Positions 10,811 to 19,986 of a stretch of 64,000 nucleotides of DNA are shown piece after piece; the first letter of the stretch is position 1, and each line of letters begins with the position of its first letter. The DNA comes from Pseudomonas berkeleyensis. GTDB lineage: Bacteria; Pseudomonadota; Gammaproteobacteria; Pseudomonadales; Pseudomonadaceae. The stretch is taken from NCBI RefSeq assembly GCF_014109765.1, contig NZ_CP059139.1, positions 4,795,001-4,859,000 of the forward strand. Direction: 5' to 3'. The notes beneath the pieces are model-generated. The model was not told the DNA's origin and searched no databases. It was given only the letters and a program-made list of their open reading frames with translations. The translations under genes were made by a program, and so were the position numbers.

Positions 10811-12292
10811 CTAACCGGCATTGACCGTCCGCCCATCGGCCCAGTGGCGAAGCTCAGCCAGCCGCTCGGCCATCACCACCGACAGCGGCGCCGTGCCTTG
10901 CAGTGCTCGTAGCATCAACGCCTGATCGACAGCCTGCTGCTGCGCCTGCCCGGCGTACAGCGCGCTGACCACCGCCTGCTCGATCTCCGCCCCGGAAAAA
11001 CCCTCGCTGGCCGCAGCCAGCTGCAACAGATCGAATGCTACCGGTTCCAGCTCGCGGCGTTGCAGATGGATACGGAAAATCTCGGCGCGCACCTCGGCAC
11101 TGGGTAGATCAACGAAGAACAACTCGTCGAAGCGCCCCTTGCGCACCAGCTCTGGTGGCAAACGGTCGATGGCGTTGGCCGTGGCGACGACGAACACCGG
11201 CGCCTTGCGCTCGGCCATCCAGGTCAACAGCGTGCCCAGCACGCGCTGGCTCACGCCGCCGTCATGATCACCGCTGGCCAAGCCCTTCTCCACTTCGTCC
11301 ATCCACAGCACGCAGGGCGCCATCTGCTCGGCCAGGCGCAGCGCTTCGCGCAGGTTGCGCTCGGTCTCACCGAAAAACTTGTTGTACAGGCAAGCGAAAT
11401 CCAGTCGCAGCAGTGGCAGCCCCCACAATCCGGCGACGGCCTTGGCCGCCAGACTCTTGCCGCCACCCTGCACGCCGACCAGCATGACCCCTTTGGGTGC
11501 GTCAGCGATCTTGCCCTCGATGAAACCCGCCTGACGCTCGGCCAGCCAACGCTTGAGATTGAGCAGCCCGCCGACATCGGCAAAGCGCGCGGTGTCGTAT
11601 TCGAAACTGAGTACGCCCTCCAGATCCAGCAACTGAAACTTGGTCTTGTTCAGTTCGGGGATATCTTCCTGGGTAATCGCACCGTCATCGCAGATCACAT
11701 TACGCGCCAGCGCCCGCGCCTCGGCGTGACTGAGACCTCGCAGGTTCTTCACCACCTGCTGCAGGGTGCGGTTGTCAGTGCGCACCCGCGCGCCGCGATT
11801 GCGCTCGCTCCAGCGCGTGGCCTCGTCACGAACGATGCTCAGCAGCTCATCTTCCGAAGGCAGGGCCAGGCTGAAGCGCGCCGCATAACGCTGCACCTCG
11901 GCCGGTAACTTGAGCGCATGGGAAACCAATACCAGGGTCGGCTTGTGCGCCGCCTCGTTCATGGCGATTTCCTTGAGCAGGCGCACCAGGCGGGGGTTGT
12001 CGGCAAGGAACGGATGCAGATCGCACATCACGTAGAGGTTGGGCTGCGGGTCAGCCTTGATCATGCGCAGCGCAGCTTCCGGCTCCAGCGTCGTCGATTC
12101 ATCCACGGCTGCCCCCGCAAAACCAAGGTGCTGCAGGCCCTCCGTCACCGACCAGGTGTGCAGCCCAAGGCCGCGCTTCACAGCCAGCCCGGTCAGGGTT
12201 TCCAGCACGCGCAGCTCGTCCCAGGACTCGATGACCACCAGCTTGACCTTCGAGTCCAGCACCAAGCCCAGATCGTGAATATCGTTCTTCAA
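10811..12292 (-). CDS. Ycf46-like AAA family ATPase
   Basis: A 493-residue ATPase resembling the uncharacterised Ycf46 group. The N-terminal half (about 1-240) is a family-specific domain. The C-terminal half is an AAA module with Walker [17 protein letters not shown], Walker [14 protein letters not shown] and an arginine-finger/sensor stretch [21 protein letters not shown]. The start is a choice between GTG at 12295 and TTG at 12292: AAGGAG lies 3 and 6 bases upstream respectively, so the TTG, giving [14 protein letters not shown], has the better spacing. Codons further upstream have no homology-like content. The molecular role is unknown; it is divergent from the HIT gene. Confidence 0.85.
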   Translation of the reverse strand: MKNDIHDLGLVLDSKVKLVVIESWDELRVLETLTGLAVKRGLGLHTWSVTEGLQHLGFAGAAVDESTTLEPEAALRMIKADPQPNLYVMCDLHPFLADNPRLVRLLKEIAMNEAAHKPTLVLVSHALKLPAEVQRYAARFSLALPSEDELLSIVRDEATRWSERNRGARVRTDNRTLQQVVKNLRGLSHAEARALARNVICDDGAITQEDIPELNKTKFQLLDLEGVLSFEYDTARFADVGGLLNLKRWLAERQAGFIEGKIADAPKGVMLVGVQGGGKSLAAKAVAGLWGLPLLRLDFACLYNKFFGETERNLREALRLAEQMAPCVLWMDEVEKGLASGDHDGGVSQRVLGTLLTWMAERKAPVFVVATANAIDRLPPELVRKGRFDELFFVDLPSAEVRAEIFRIHLQRRELEPVAFDLLQLAAASEGFSGAEIEQAVVSALYAGQAQQQAVDQALMLRALQGTAPLSVVMAERLAELRHWADGRTVNAG

Positions 12293-12392
12293 CACCCGCT
12301 CCTTGTGAAAGCCCCGCAGAGGCCGCGCTCGCGCCCTCGATAGCGACAGGCTGTTAAACTCCCGGCCTCGACCATCGCCAGGAGTCCGCCGC

Positions 12393-12731
12393 ATGGACTG
12401 TCTGTTCTGCAAGATCGTCGCTGGTGAAATTCCGGCGCGCAAGCTCTATGAAGACGATCAGATCATCGCCTTTCACGATATCGCGCCGCAGGCACCCGTT
12501 CACTTTCTGCTGATCCCGAAACGACACATCGCCACCCTCAATGACCTGAAGGAAAGCGACAAGCCATTGGCCGGACACCTGCTTTACAGTGCCCAGCGCC
12601 TGGCCAGCGAACAGGGCTGCGAGAAAGGTTTCCGCCTGGTGATGAACTGCAACGACCTCGGCGGGCAGACGGTTCACCACATCCATATGCACGTGCTCGG
12701 GCAGCGCCAGCTGCACTGGCCTCCGGGTTGA
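12393..12731 (+). CDS. HIT family (HinT-like) nucleotide-binding protein
   Basis: A 112-residue cytoplasmic histidine-triad hydrolase, probably cleaving purine nucleoside phosphoramidates as HinT does. The N-terminus MDCLFCKIVAGEIPA and the C-terminal triad QTVHHIHMHVLG are complete. Its TGA stop shares its last base with the ATG of the following FGE-like gene, so the two are translationally coupled. PAO1 PA0656 is the equivalent, but there the next gene is coq7. Confidence 0.93.
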   Translation: MDCLFCKIVAGEIPARKLYEDDQIIAFHDIAPQAPVHFLLIPKRHIATLNDLKESDKPLAGHLLYSAQRLASEQGCEKGFRLVMNCNDLGGQTVHHIHMHVLGQRQLHWPPG

Positions 12732-13540
12732 TGCGCCTGCTGACGGGCATTGCCCTGACACTGCTGACGCTGCCGGCCTGGAGCCTGCAGCCGGGGCAGA
12801 TATTTCATGACGGGCTCGACGCTGGCGGCAACGGGCCGGAGCTGGTGGTCGTGCCTGCCGGGCAGTTCCTCATGGGCGATGGCAGCGGGCGTGGCAATCA
12901 CAACGAACGTCCGCAACGAACCATCGAGATCACGGTTCCGTTTGCTATCGGCCGTTACGAGGTGACCTTCGCGGACTGGCAGCGCTATGCCGCCGCCAGT
13001 GGTGCACAGATGCCGGATAACGAAGGCTGGGGGCTTTCGTCCACGCGCCCGGTGATTCATGTCTCGTGGCGCGATGCCCATGCCTATACACAATGGCTAT
13101 CCCGGCAGACTGGCGCACGTTATCGCCTGCCGACCGAAGCGGAGTGGGAATATGCCGCACGTGGCGGCAGCACGACCTACTACTGGTGGGGCGATGAGCT
13201 GGACAGTACAGAAGCACGGCCACGCGCCCACTGCCGCGGTTGCGCCAGCCCGCGCCTGCTGCAGAACAAGACGGCCACGGTAGGCCAGTTCCCCGCCAAT
13301 GGCTTCGGCCTCTACGACACCGCCGGCAATGTCTGGGAATGGACCGCTTCGCGCTTCACGCAAAGCTTCGATGGCAGCGAAACGCAAAGTGTCGGCCTGC
13401 TCGACAACAGCCCACGCGTGGTGCGCGGGGGTGCCTGGAACAGTGGCCCAGCCTACCTGCGCAGCAGCATGCGCGACCTCAAGCAACCCCATCATCGCGA
13501 TTACGCCCTGGGCTTTCGCGTGGTGCGCGAACTGCCTTAA
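12731..13540 (+). CDS. FGE/sulfatase-modifying-factor-like exported protein lacking the catalytic cysteines
   Basis: A 269-residue protein with a signal peptide ([20 protein letters not shown]) and one FGE-sulfatase (SUMF1/DUF323) domain. Recognisable landmarks are [13 protein letters not shown], the [12 protein letters not shown] strand, [26 protein letters not shown] and the final [18 protein letters not shown]...GFRVVREL. In true formylglycine-generating enzymes the segment after RGGS carries the two copper-binding cysteines; here those positions read Ser and Leu, so cysteine oxidation is unlikely. Other cysteines occur as HCRGC. No sulfatase gene is nearby. The start shares one base with the hit stop. 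Function unknown; a binding or structural role is possible. Confidence 0.82.
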   Translation: MRLLTGIALTLLTLPAWSLQPGQIFHDGLDAGGNGPELVVVPAGQFLMGDGSGRGNHNERPQRTIEITVPFAIGRYEVTFADWQRYAAASGAQMPDNEGWGLSSTRPVIHVSWRDAHAYTQWLSRQTGARYRLPTEAEWEYAARGGSTTYYWWGDELDSTEARPRAHCRGCASPRLLQNKTATVGQFPANGFGLYDTAGNVWEWTASRFTQSFDGSETQSVGLLDNSPRVVRGGAWNSGPAYLRSSMRDLKQPHHRDYALGFRVVRELP

Positions 13541-13652
13541 TGGGGCGCTGGTGGTTTTTCACTGCGTACGACGCGCTCTACCGCTCTGGTGTTTCGGCGA
13601 TGTGGTCACATTTGCAGTAAACTGGCGGCGTTGTATTTCCCGGAGGTGCCCC

Positions 13653-14300
13653 ATGGCCAGCGAACGCCACTATTCCCCTGTCGACCGCCTTCTACTGCAG
13701 GCCGATGCCGCCCTGCGCACCCTGCTGCCATTCAGCGGCGCCTCTAGCCGACCATCGCCAGCCATCGTGCAGAGCGATGCGGAGCTGAACCCCGAGGAAA
13801 GTCGTCATATCGCCGGCCTGATGCGCATCAACCACACAGGTGAGGTTTGCGCCCAGGCGCTTTATCAGGGCCAGGCATTGACCGCCAAGCTGCCGGAAGT
13901 GCGCAGCGCCATGGAACATGCGGCCGACGAAGAGATCGACCACCTGGCCTGGTGCGAACAGCGCATCCGTGAACTCGGTAGCCACCCCAGCGTGCTCAAC
14001 CCGCTGTTCTATGGCCTCTCCTTCGGGGTCGGCGCGGTAGCCGGCCTGGTCAGCGACAAGGTCAGCCTGGGCTTCGTCGCAGCCACCGAGGATCAGGTGT
14101 GCAAGCACCTGGACGAGCATCTGCAACAGATTCCCGAGCACGACGCCAAGTCCCGCGCCATTCTCGAACAGATGCGCGTCGACGAAGAGCAGCACGCCAA
14201 CAGTGCCCTGGCTGCTGGCGGCGTACGCTTCCCGGCGCCGATCAAGTTCGGCATGACGCTGCTGTCGAAGGTCATGACCAAGAGCACGTATCGCATCTGA
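13653..14300 (+). CDS. coq7: Ubiquinone biosynthesis hydroxylase Coq7
   Basis: A 215-residue diiron hydroxylase that adds the C6 hydroxyl group late in ubiquinone synthesis. The carboxylate/histidine ligands of the four-helix bundle are visible in [15 protein letters not shown], in [15 protein letters not shown] and, in the second half, as DEHL followed by VDEEQHA. Start ATG 13653 follows a strong GGAGG site. The gene is preceded by a 112-base gap after the FGE-like gene and ends at a bidirectional terminator shared with the OsmC gene. In PAO1 speD lies between coq7 and the OsmC gene; it is absent here. Confidence 0.95.
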   Translation: MASERHYSPVDRLLLQADAALRTLLPFSGASSRPSPAIVQSDAELNPEESRHIAGLMRINHTGEVCAQALYQGQALTAKLPEVRSAMEHAADEEIDHLAWCEQRIRELGSHPSVLNPLFYGLSFGVGAVAGLVSDKVSLGFVAATEDQVCKHLDEHLQQIPEHDAKSRAILEQMRVDEEQHANSALAAGGVRFPAPIKFGMTLLSKVMTKSTYRI

Positions 14301-14305
14301 AACGA

Positions 14306-14334
14306 CAAGGGCGCCATCGGCGCCCTTGTTCTTT
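14306..14334. terminator. Terminator between coq7 and the OsmC gene
   Basis: CAAGGGCGCC and GGCGCCCTTG form a 10-base-pair stem around ATC, followed by TTCTTT. It lies between two convergent genes only 46 bases apart. Confidence 0.85.
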
Positions 14335-14346
14335 GCGTGAGGCGAC

Positions 14347-14769
14347 TCAGCCCAACTCGACGATCTCGTAATCGTGGCTGATATCCACACCAGCACGGCC
14401 GAGCATGATCGAGGCCGAGCAATACTTCTCTGCCGACAACTCTACCGCCCGCTTGACCTGCGCCTCCTTCAACCCACGGCCCTTGACCACGAAATGCAGG
14501 TGGATCTTGGTGAACACCTTGGGTTCTTCAGTGGCACGCTCGGCTTCGAGGAACACCTCGCAGCTCTCCACCGGCTGCCGGCTCTTGCGCAGGATGCTGA
14601 CCACGTCGAAGTTGCTGCAGCCACCCAGACCGATCAGCAACATCTCCATGGGACGCACACCCAGGTTGCGACCACCGGCATCGGGCGGGCCATCCATCAC
14701 CACCGCATGGCCACTACCGGACTCGCCGAGGAACAGAGCTTCACCGGCCCACTGCACACGCGCTTTCAT
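14347..14769 (-). CDS. OsmC/Ohr family protein
   Basis: A 140-residue small alpha/beta protein of the OsmC superfamily, members of which reduce organic hydroperoxides with paired cysteines. The conserved PMEMLLIGLGGCSNFDVVSIL region has one cysteine; a second lies in VESCEVFLEAE. A C-terminal VELSAEKYCSASIML segment holds a third. This matches the YhfA-like branch, whose physiological substrate is unclear. I chose ATG 14769 (MKARVQWAG), as the 14 in-frame codons upstream do not look conserved. PAO1 equivalent PA0653. Confidence 0.88.
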   Translation of the reverse strand: MKARVQWAGEALFLGESGSGHAVVMDGPPDAGGRNLGVRPMEMLLIGLGGCSNFDVVSILRKSRQPVESCEVFLEAERATEEPKVFTKIHLHFVVKGRGLKEAQVKRAVELSAEKYCSASIMLGRAGVDISHDYEIVELG

Positions 14770-15004
14770 CAATCTTGGCTCCCTGAGTGGAAAAGTCCCG
14801 CAGATTAGCACAGGCAGCCGGGCAATCCGACGTGCACGCCATGCGCCAAAGTTCCGCTGCGTTATGTTATCCAGGTCGCAAAAAACTCCCTGGTCATAGT
14901 ATGTTTGTTAAGCTGACGCCGGATTGCTGGCACACTTGGCCGGATAACAAATAAGAAATTGCCGTTGGACAAAGGCCTTCATTTTTCATATTCGGGACTC
15001 GGGC

Positions 15005-15649
15005 ATGGTTGCTATTACCCTTACACCTAAAATCAAGAACCTCGATAAACTTCTCGCGCATTGTCACCGTCGTCGCTACACCTCGAAAAGCACCATCATC
15101 TACGCGGGTGATCGCTGCGAAACCCTGTTCTTCATCGTCAAAGGTTCGGTCACCATCCTCATCGAAGATGACGATGGCCGTGAAATGATCATCGCCTACC
15201 TCAACGCCGGCGATTTCTTCGGCGAGATGGGCCTGTTCGAGAAAGAAGGCACGGAGAAGGAACGCAGCGCCTGGGTTCGCGCCAAGACCGAATGCGAGGT
15301 CGCGGAAATCAGCTACACCAAGTTCCGCGAACTGACCCAGCAGGATCCAGACATCCTCTTCGCCCTCGGCAGCCAGATGGCCGAGCGCCTGCGCAATACC
15401 ACGCGCAAGGTCGGTGACCTGGCTTTCCTCGATGTCACCGGACGTGTCGCCCGCACCCTGCTCGATCTGTGCAAGCAGCCGGATGCGATGACCCATCCAG
15501 ATGGCATGCAGATCAAGATCACTCGTCAGGAAATCGGCCGCATCGTCGGTTGTTCGCGGGAAATGGTCGGCCGCGTACTCAAGTCTCTGGAAGAACAGGG
15601 GCTGGTACACGTGAAGGGCAAGACCATGGTGGTATTCGGCACTCGCTGA
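15005..15649 (+). CDS. vfr: cAMP-responsive transcription regulator Vfr (Crp family)
   Basis: A 214-residue CRP-type global regulator that controls quorum sensing, type III secretion, type IV pili and exotoxin genes in P. aeruginosa. The cyclic-nucleotide-binding domain includes the phosphate-binding cassette [21 protein letters not shown]. The dimer helix is around residues 110-135. The C-terminal winged helix contains [21 protein letters not shown], whose recognition helix is the CRP one. The 193-base gap upstream (14812-15004) probably contains its promoter and autoregulatory site, but I could not assign a convincing CRP box. It ends at a bidirectional terminator facing trpC. Confidence 0.97.
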   Translation: MVAITLTPKIKNLDKLLAHCHRRRYTSKSTIIYAGDRCETLFFIVKGSVTILIEDDDGREMIIAYLNAGDFFGEMGLFEKEGTEKERSAWVRAKTECEVAEISYTKFRELTQQDPDILFALGSQMAERLRNTTRKVGDLAFLDVTGRVARTLLDLCKQPDAMTHPDGMQIKITRQEIGRIVGCSREMVGRVLKSLEEQGLVHVKGKTMVVFGTR

Positions 15650-15662
15650 GTCTGGTGCCATG

Positions 15663-15690
15663 AAAAAGCCGGCTATCGAGCCGGCTTTTT
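15663..15690. terminator. Bidirectional terminator between vfr and trpC
   Basis: AAAAAGCCGGCT and AGCCGGCTTTTT form a perfect 12-base-pair stem around ATCG, with A and T runs at both ends, between convergent vfr and trpC. Confidence 0.93.
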
Positions 15691-15695
15691 CGTTT

Positions 15696-16496
15696 TCACG
15701 GGAAGAACAAGCGGTTCAACTCGGCGCCTGGGTCTTCCGCGCGCATGAAGGCTTCGCCGACCAGGAAGGCGTGAACCTCGTTGATTTCCATCAGCTCGAC
15801 ATCGGCGCGGTTGAGAATGCCGCTCTCGGTGACCACCAGGCGCTCGGGCGGAATGCGCGGCAGCAGATCCAGGGTGGTATCCAGACTGACTTCGAAGGTG
15901 TGCAGGTTGCGATTGTTGATGCCCACCAGCGGTGTGTCCAACAGCGTCAACGCACGATCCAGCTCTTCGCCGTCATGCACCTCGACCAGCACATCCAGCC
16001 CCTGCGCCTTGGCCACCTGGGCCAGCTCGACCATCCGCGCATCTTCCAGCGCCGCCACGATCAGCAGAATGCAGTCAGCACCCAGGGCACGCGCCTCGAC
16101 GACCTGATAGGGGTCGATCATAAAATCCTTGCGGATCACCGGCAGGCTGCAAGCGGCGCGAGCCTGTTGCAGATAGGCATCAGCGCCCTGGAAGAAGTCG
16201 ATGTCGGTCAGCACCGACAGGCAGGTCGCACCACCCGCTTCATAGCTGCGGGCGATATCGGCCGGTACGAAATCCTCACGGATCACGCCCTTGCTCGGCG
16301 AGGCCTTCTTGATCTCGGCGATCACCGCCGGCTGCTTCTGCAGGGCACGGGTCAGCAGCGCCTTGGCGAAACCACGCGGCGCATCGGCCTGACGGGCTTC
16401 GCGCTCGACTTCCTCAAGGCTGACGATCGCACGGCGAGCAGCAACCTCTTCAGCCTTGCGGGTGAGGATCTTTTCCAGAACGGTTGGCACGCTCAC
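15696..16496 (-). CDS. trpC: Indole-3-glycerol-phosphate synthase
   Basis: A 266-residue TIM-barrel enzyme that closes the indole ring of CdRP in tryptophan synthesis. It is the stand-alone form, not fused to TrpF. Signatures are [21 protein letters not shown] (catalytic lysines) and the [14 protein letters not shown] and [14 protein letters not shown] segments. The GTG start at 16496 overlaps the trpD stop by four bases (GTGA). It is the last gene of the trpEGDC series and runs into the vfr-side terminator. Confidence 0.97.
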   Translation of the reverse strand: MSVPTVLEKILTRKAEEVAARRAIVSLEEVEREARQADAPRGFAKALLTRALQKQPAVIAEIKKASPSKGVIREDFVPADIARSYEAGGATCLSVLTDIDFFQGADAYLQQARAACSLPVIRKDFMIDPYQVVEARALGADCILLIVAALEDARMVELAQVAKAQGLDVLVEVHDGEELDRALTLLDTPLVGINNRNLHTFEVSLDTTLDLLPRIPPERLVVTESGILNRADVELMEINEVHAFLVGEAFMRAEDPGAELNRLFFP

Positions 16497-17539
16497 CCTT
16501 CATTCTCCTGTTTGAATACAGCGGTAAAGGACACCAGCTCCTCGAGCTTCTCCCGCGCCAGGCCAGTATGCAGCGCATCATGCGCCAGCAGCATGCCTTC
16601 GCGCAGGCTGCTGGCATGGTCGGCGGCGTAAAGCGCGGCGCCGGCGTTGAGCACGATCATGTCGGCTGCTTTCTGGCCATTCTCGGTCTTGCGGCGACCC
16701 AGGGCATCGCGGATCAGCGCCAGCGACTGCTCGGCATTGTCGACGGTCAGGCCGATCAGGCTCTGGCTCTTGATGCCGAAGTCTTCAGGCTGGACGCGGT
16801 ATTCACTGACCACGCCATCCTTGAGCTCGGCGATGAAGGTCGGCGCCGCCAGGCTGATCTCGTCCAGACCATCCTGCGCATGCACCACCAGCACATGGGT
16901 GCTGCCCAGACGCTGCAGCACTTCGGCCATCGGCCGGCACAGCGCCTGGCTGAACACGCCGATCACCTGATGCTTGGCGCCAGCTGGGTTGGTCATCGGG
17001 CCGAGCATGTTGAAGATGGTACGCAGCCCCAGCTCGCGACGTGGGCCGATGGCATGTTTCATCGCACCATGATGAGACGGCGCGAACATGAAACCGACGC
17101 CGACGCTTTCGACGCAGCGGGCCACCTGTTCCGGCTTGAGCCCCAGGTAGACGCCGGCCGCTTCCAGCAGATCGGCGCTGCCGCTCTTGCCGGACACGGC
17201 GCGGTTGCCATGCTTGGCCACCTTGCCGCCAGCCGCGGCGACGACGAAGGCCGCCGCGGTGGAGACGTTGAAGATGTTCATGCCATCGCCACCGGTGCCG
17301 CAGGTATCGACCAGACGCTCAGCGTCGATCACCACCGGCGAGGCCAGTTCACGCATGACGCTGGCAGCACCGACGATCTCGTCGATGGTCTCGCTCTTCA
17401 TGCGCATGCCCATGAGGAAGGCGCCAATCTGCGCCTCGGTGCACTGGCCGGTCATGATCTCGCGCATGACCGCCTGCATTTCCTCGGTGGTCAGATCGAG
17501 CTGGGCGACGATCCGGTTGAGGGCTTCCTTGATATTCAT
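16493..17539 (-). CDS. trpD: Anthranilate phosphoribosyltransferase
   Basis: A 348-residue enzyme that joins anthranilate to PRPP. The PRPP-binding glycine-rich loop [17 protein letters not shown] and the anthranilate-side [21 protein letters not shown] motif are both intact. Its ATG overlaps the trpG stop by four bases and its stop overlaps the trpC GTG, so trpG, trpD and trpC are translationally coupled. Confidence 0.97.
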   Translation of the reverse strand: MNIKEALNRIVAQLDLTTEEMQAVMREIMTGQCTEAQIGAFLMGMRMKSETIDEIVGAASVMRELASPVVIDAERLVDTCGTGGDGMNIFNVSTAAAFVVAAAGGKVAKHGNRAVSGKSGSADLLEAAGVYLGLKPEQVARCVESVGVGFMFAPSHHGAMKHAIGPRRELGLRTIFNMLGPMTNPAGAKHQVIGVFSQALCRPMAEVLQRLGSTHVLVVHAQDGLDEISLAAPTFIAELKDGVVSEYRVQPEDFGIKSQSLIGLTVDNAEQSLALIRDALGRRKTENGQKAADMIVLNAGAALYAADHASSLREGMLLAHDALHTGLAREKLEELVSFTAVFKQENEG

Positions 17540-18132
17540 GCGCGCACGCCTCCGGTCTGCTTGAGGAAGTTGGCGAAGAGCTCGTGGCCCTGCTCGGTGA
17601 GGATGGACTCGGGGTGGAACTGCACGCCTTCGATGTTCAGGGTCTTGTGGCGCAGGCCCATGATCTCGTCGACGGTGCCGTCTTCATGCTGCGTCCAGGC
17701 CGTGATTTCCAGACAGTCCGGCAAGGTCTCACGCTTGACCACCAGGGAATGATAGCGGGTCACGGTGAGCGGGTTGTTGAGACCGGCGAACACGCCCTTG
17801 TCCTCATGGAACACCGGGCTGGTCTTGCCATGCATCACCTGGCGCGCGCGCACCACATCGCCGCCATAGGCCTGACCGATGCTCTGGTGGCCGAGGCAGA
17901 CACCGAGGATCGGCAGCTTGCCGGCGAAATGCAGGATGGCCTCGATGGACACACCCGCCTCGGTCGGCGTGCACGGGCCGGGCGAGACGACGATGCGCTC
18001 GGGCTTGAGTGCCTCGATCTGGGCGATGGTCAGTTCGTCGTTACGGATCACGTGCACGTCAGCACCCAGCTCGCCCAGGTACTGCACCACGTTGTAGGTA
18101 AAGGAGTCGTAGTTATCGATCATCAAAAGCAT
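17536..18132 (-). CDS. trpG: Anthranilate synthase component II (glutamine amidotransferase)
   Basis: A 198-residue class I glutaminase that supplies ammonia to TrpE, and probably also to PabB. The catalytic cysteine lies in [18 protein letters not shown] and the His-Glu pair in VQFHPESIL; the oxyanion segment is VSPGPCTP. It starts 15 bases after the trpE stop with an AGGAG site. In PAO1 these two genes are separated by the R/F-pyocin cluster; here nothing intervenes. Confidence 0.97.
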   Translation of the reverse strand: MLLMIDNYDSFTYNVVQYLGELGADVHVIRNDELTIAQIEALKPERIVVSPGPCTPTEAGVSIEAILHFAGKLPILGVCLGHQSIGQAYGGDVVRARQVMHGKTSPVFHEDKGVFAGLNNPLTVTRYHSLVVKRETLPDCLEITAWTQHEDGTVDEIMGLRHKTLNIEGVQFHPESILTEQGHELFANFLKQTGGVRA

Positions 18133-18147
18133 GGTACGGCTCCTTAC

Positions 18148-19638
18148 TTATACCTTGGCCTGGGGGACAGTCTGTTCGGCGAGCGCAACGGCGCGGAACA
18201 TGGCGCGGCGCTTGTTCAGGGTTTCTTCCCACTCCAGCGCGGGCACCGAGTCGGCGACGATGCCGGCGCCAGCCTGCACGTGCAGTTCACCGTCCTTGAT
18301 CACCGCGGTGCGGATGGCGATGGCGGTGTCCATATTGCCGTTCCAGGCGTAGTAGCCGACCGCGCCGCCGTAGACGCCACGCTTGACCGGTTCCAGCTCG
18401 TCGATGATTTCCATGGCGCGGATCTTCGGCGCGCCGGACAGGGTGCCGGCCGGCAGGATAGCGCGCAGCGCGTCCATCGAAGTAAGGCCTTTTTTCAGCT
18501 CGCCGGTGACGTTGGAAACGATGTGCATGACGTTGGAATAACGCTCGATGACCATCTTCTCGGTCAGTTTGACCGAGCCAATTTCCGAGACGCGGCCTGT
18601 GTCGTTGCGGCCCAGGTCGATCAGCATCAGGTGTTCGGCGACTTCCTTGGCATCGGCGAGCAGGTCTTCTTCCAGCGCCAGGTCGGCCTCTTCGGTGGCA
18701 CCGCGAGGGCGGGTGCCGGCGATGGGACGCACGGTGACCAGATTGTCCTCGACGCGTACCAGCACCTCGGGCGACGAACCCACCACGTGGAAGTCGCCGA
18801 AGTTGAAGAAGTACATGTAAGGCGTCGGATTGATGCAGCGCAGCGCGCGATAAAGGTCGATCGGTGCAGCCTTGAACGGGATCGACATGCGCTGGGAAAT
18901 CACCACCTGCATGCAGTCTCCGGCCAGGATGTAGTCCTTGATGGCACTGACCGAGCGCTCGTAATCCTCGCGGCTGAAGCTGGAGCGAAACGCTGGCTCC
19001 TCGCCTGCCGGCTTGTTCAGATCCACGCCCAGACGCGGAGTGAAGGGCTGGCGCAGCTTGCGCAGGATTTCCTGCAACTGCGCCTGACCACGCTCGAAGG
19101 CGTCCGCCTCGGTCGGGTCGGCCAGGACGATGGCGTGCATCTTGCCCGCCAGGTTGTCGAACACCACCACGGCATCGGAGACATTGAGCAGGATATCCGG
19201 CGTACCCAGCGCATCGGGGTTCACCCCGGCAGCCAGCTTGGGCTCGACGTAACGCACGCTGTCATAGGCGAAGTAGCCAACCAGGCCGCCATTGAAACGT
19301 GGCAGACCGGCGATGGTCGGCACCCGGTAGCGGGCCTTGAACGCTTCGACGAAATCCAGGGGGTCGGTGCATTGATGTCGCTCGACTTCGACGCCGTCGG
19401 TGGTGATCACCACCTCGTGGCCGTGCACGCGCAGTACGGTACGCGCCGGCAGGCCTATGATCGAGTAACGCCCCCATTTCTCACCGCCCTGCACCGATTC
19501 GAGCAGGTAGGAATTGGGCGCATCGGCCAGTTTCAGGTAGATCGACAGCGGCGTGTCGAAGTCGGCGATGGTTTCGCAGGCGAGCGGAATGCGGTTGTAG
19601 CCTTCATCGGCTAAACGCAGGAATTCTTCATGGGTCAT
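18148..19638 (-). CDS. trpE: Anthranilate synthase component I
   Basis: A 496-residue chorismate-using enzyme. The N-terminal feedback domain contains the tryptophan-binding [15 protein letters not shown] motif. The chorismate domain carries [20 protein letters not shown], the [14 protein letters not shown] segment and the C-terminal [19 protein letters not shown] chose ATG 19638 ([19 protein letters not shown]); another in-frame ATG lies 12 bases upstream. A 14-residue leader peptide with two tryptophan codons and a hairpin lie upstream, pointing to control by attenuation. Confidence 0.97.
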   Translation of the reverse strand: MTHEEFLRLADEGYNRIPLACETIADFDTPLSIYLKLADAPNSYLLESVQGGEKWGRYSIIGLPARTVLRVHGHEVVITTDGVEVERHQCTDPLDFVEAFKARYRVPTIAGLPRFNGGLVGYFAYDSVRYVEPKLAAGVNPDALGTPDILLNVSDAVVVFDNLAGKMHAIVLADPTEADAFERGQAQLQEILRKLRQPFTPRLGVDLNKPAGEEPAFRSSFSREDYERSVSAIKDYILAGDCMQVVISQRMSIPFKAAPIDLYRALRCINPTPYMYFFNFGDFHVVGSSPEVLVRVEDNLVTVRPIAGTRPRGATEEADLALEEDLLADAKEVAEHLMLIDLGRNDTGRVSEIGSVKLTEKMVIERYSNVMHIVSNVTGELKKGLTSMDALRAILPAGTLSGAPKIRAMEIIDELEPVKRGVYGGAVGYYAWNGNMDTAIAIRTAVIKDGELHVQAGAGIVADSVPALEWEETLNKRRAMFRAVALAEQTVPQAKV

Positions 19639-19672
19639 GATCAGCCTCATGGCTTGGAAAATCGGTCAAGTG

Positions 19673-19694
19673 CAAACGGGCCGCGCGCAGCGGC
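19673..19694 (-). promoter_or_regulatory. Candidate attenuator hairpin of the trp leader
   Basis: On the minus strand GCCGC-TGCGC-GCGGC forms a short GC stem followed by CCGTTT, between the leader peptide stop and the trpE start. It could be the terminator arm of a transcription attenuator. The T-run is poor and the alternative antiterminator pairing has not been folded computationally, so this assignment is tentative. Confidence 0.4.
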
Positions 19695-19703
19695 AGGACG
19701 AAA

Positions 19704-19748
19704 TCAGGCGCGCCAGCGCCAACGGGCCAGGGCCTTGATCACTTTCAT
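19704..19748 (-). CDS. trpL: trp operon leader peptide, 14 residues
   Basis: A short reading frame encodes MKVIKALARWRWRA and stops 65 bases before trpE. Two of its last five residues are tryptophan (TGG-CGC-TGG), the expected arrangement for a ribosome-stalling leader. Pseudomonad trpE is known to be controlled by attenuation, and the leader's position and composition fit that. The ribosome site upstream is weak. If tryptophan is scarce the ribosome would stall at the Trp codons and alter folding of the downstream GC-rich hairpins. Confidence 0.8.
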   Translation of the reverse strand: MKVIKALARWRWRA

Positions 19749-19811
19749 CCAGAGTTTGCAGCTAACCACCACGGTGCGATCTCGACAGGCGGGGGAATAA
19801 GGAGAGCGGCC

Positions 19812-19841
19812 AAGGTAGCAGCTACAAGCCACACGCTGCAA
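19812..19841 (-). promoter_or_regulatory. Possible promoter of the trp operon
   Basis: On the minus strand TTGCAG (19841-19836) and TACCTT (19817-19812) are separated by 18 bases, about 65 bases upstream of the leader peptide start. The match to sigma-70 consensus is only moderate. Confidence 0.3.
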
Positions 19842-19861
19842 GCAGGGCAAGGCGATAGCGC

Positions 19862-19921
19862 TGTAGGAGCGGATTTATCCGCGATTTCATCGCTAATTTC
19901 GCGGATAAATCCGCTCCTACA
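19862..19921. repeat. REP palindrome pair (TGTAGGAGCGG type)
   Basis: A 23-base arm starting TGTAGGAGCGGATTTATCCG is followed by a 14-base spacer and its reverse complement, giving a long hairpin. This is a pseudomonad REP-type element. A half copy of the same family lies at 49639-49661. It sits in the gap between gph and the trp leader, which holds no other recognisable gene. Confidence 0.85.
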
Positions 19922-19986
19922 AAAGCCAGATGCGTGTATTTGCAGCCTGCGCGGACATAGCCAGTGGCTTCACTTCTACAGATTCG

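Noticed and set aside
14812..15004. CRP/Vfr binding box upstream of vfr
   Set aside because: Autoregulation is expected from relatives, but no TGTGA-N6-TCACA-like palindrome stood out, so I did not annotate one.
17584..19614. A 676-codon plus-strand frame opposite trpG and trpE
   Set aside because: The real genes on the minus strand are unmistakable; this frame is open only because of high GC content and codon bias, and its translation has no domain-like features.
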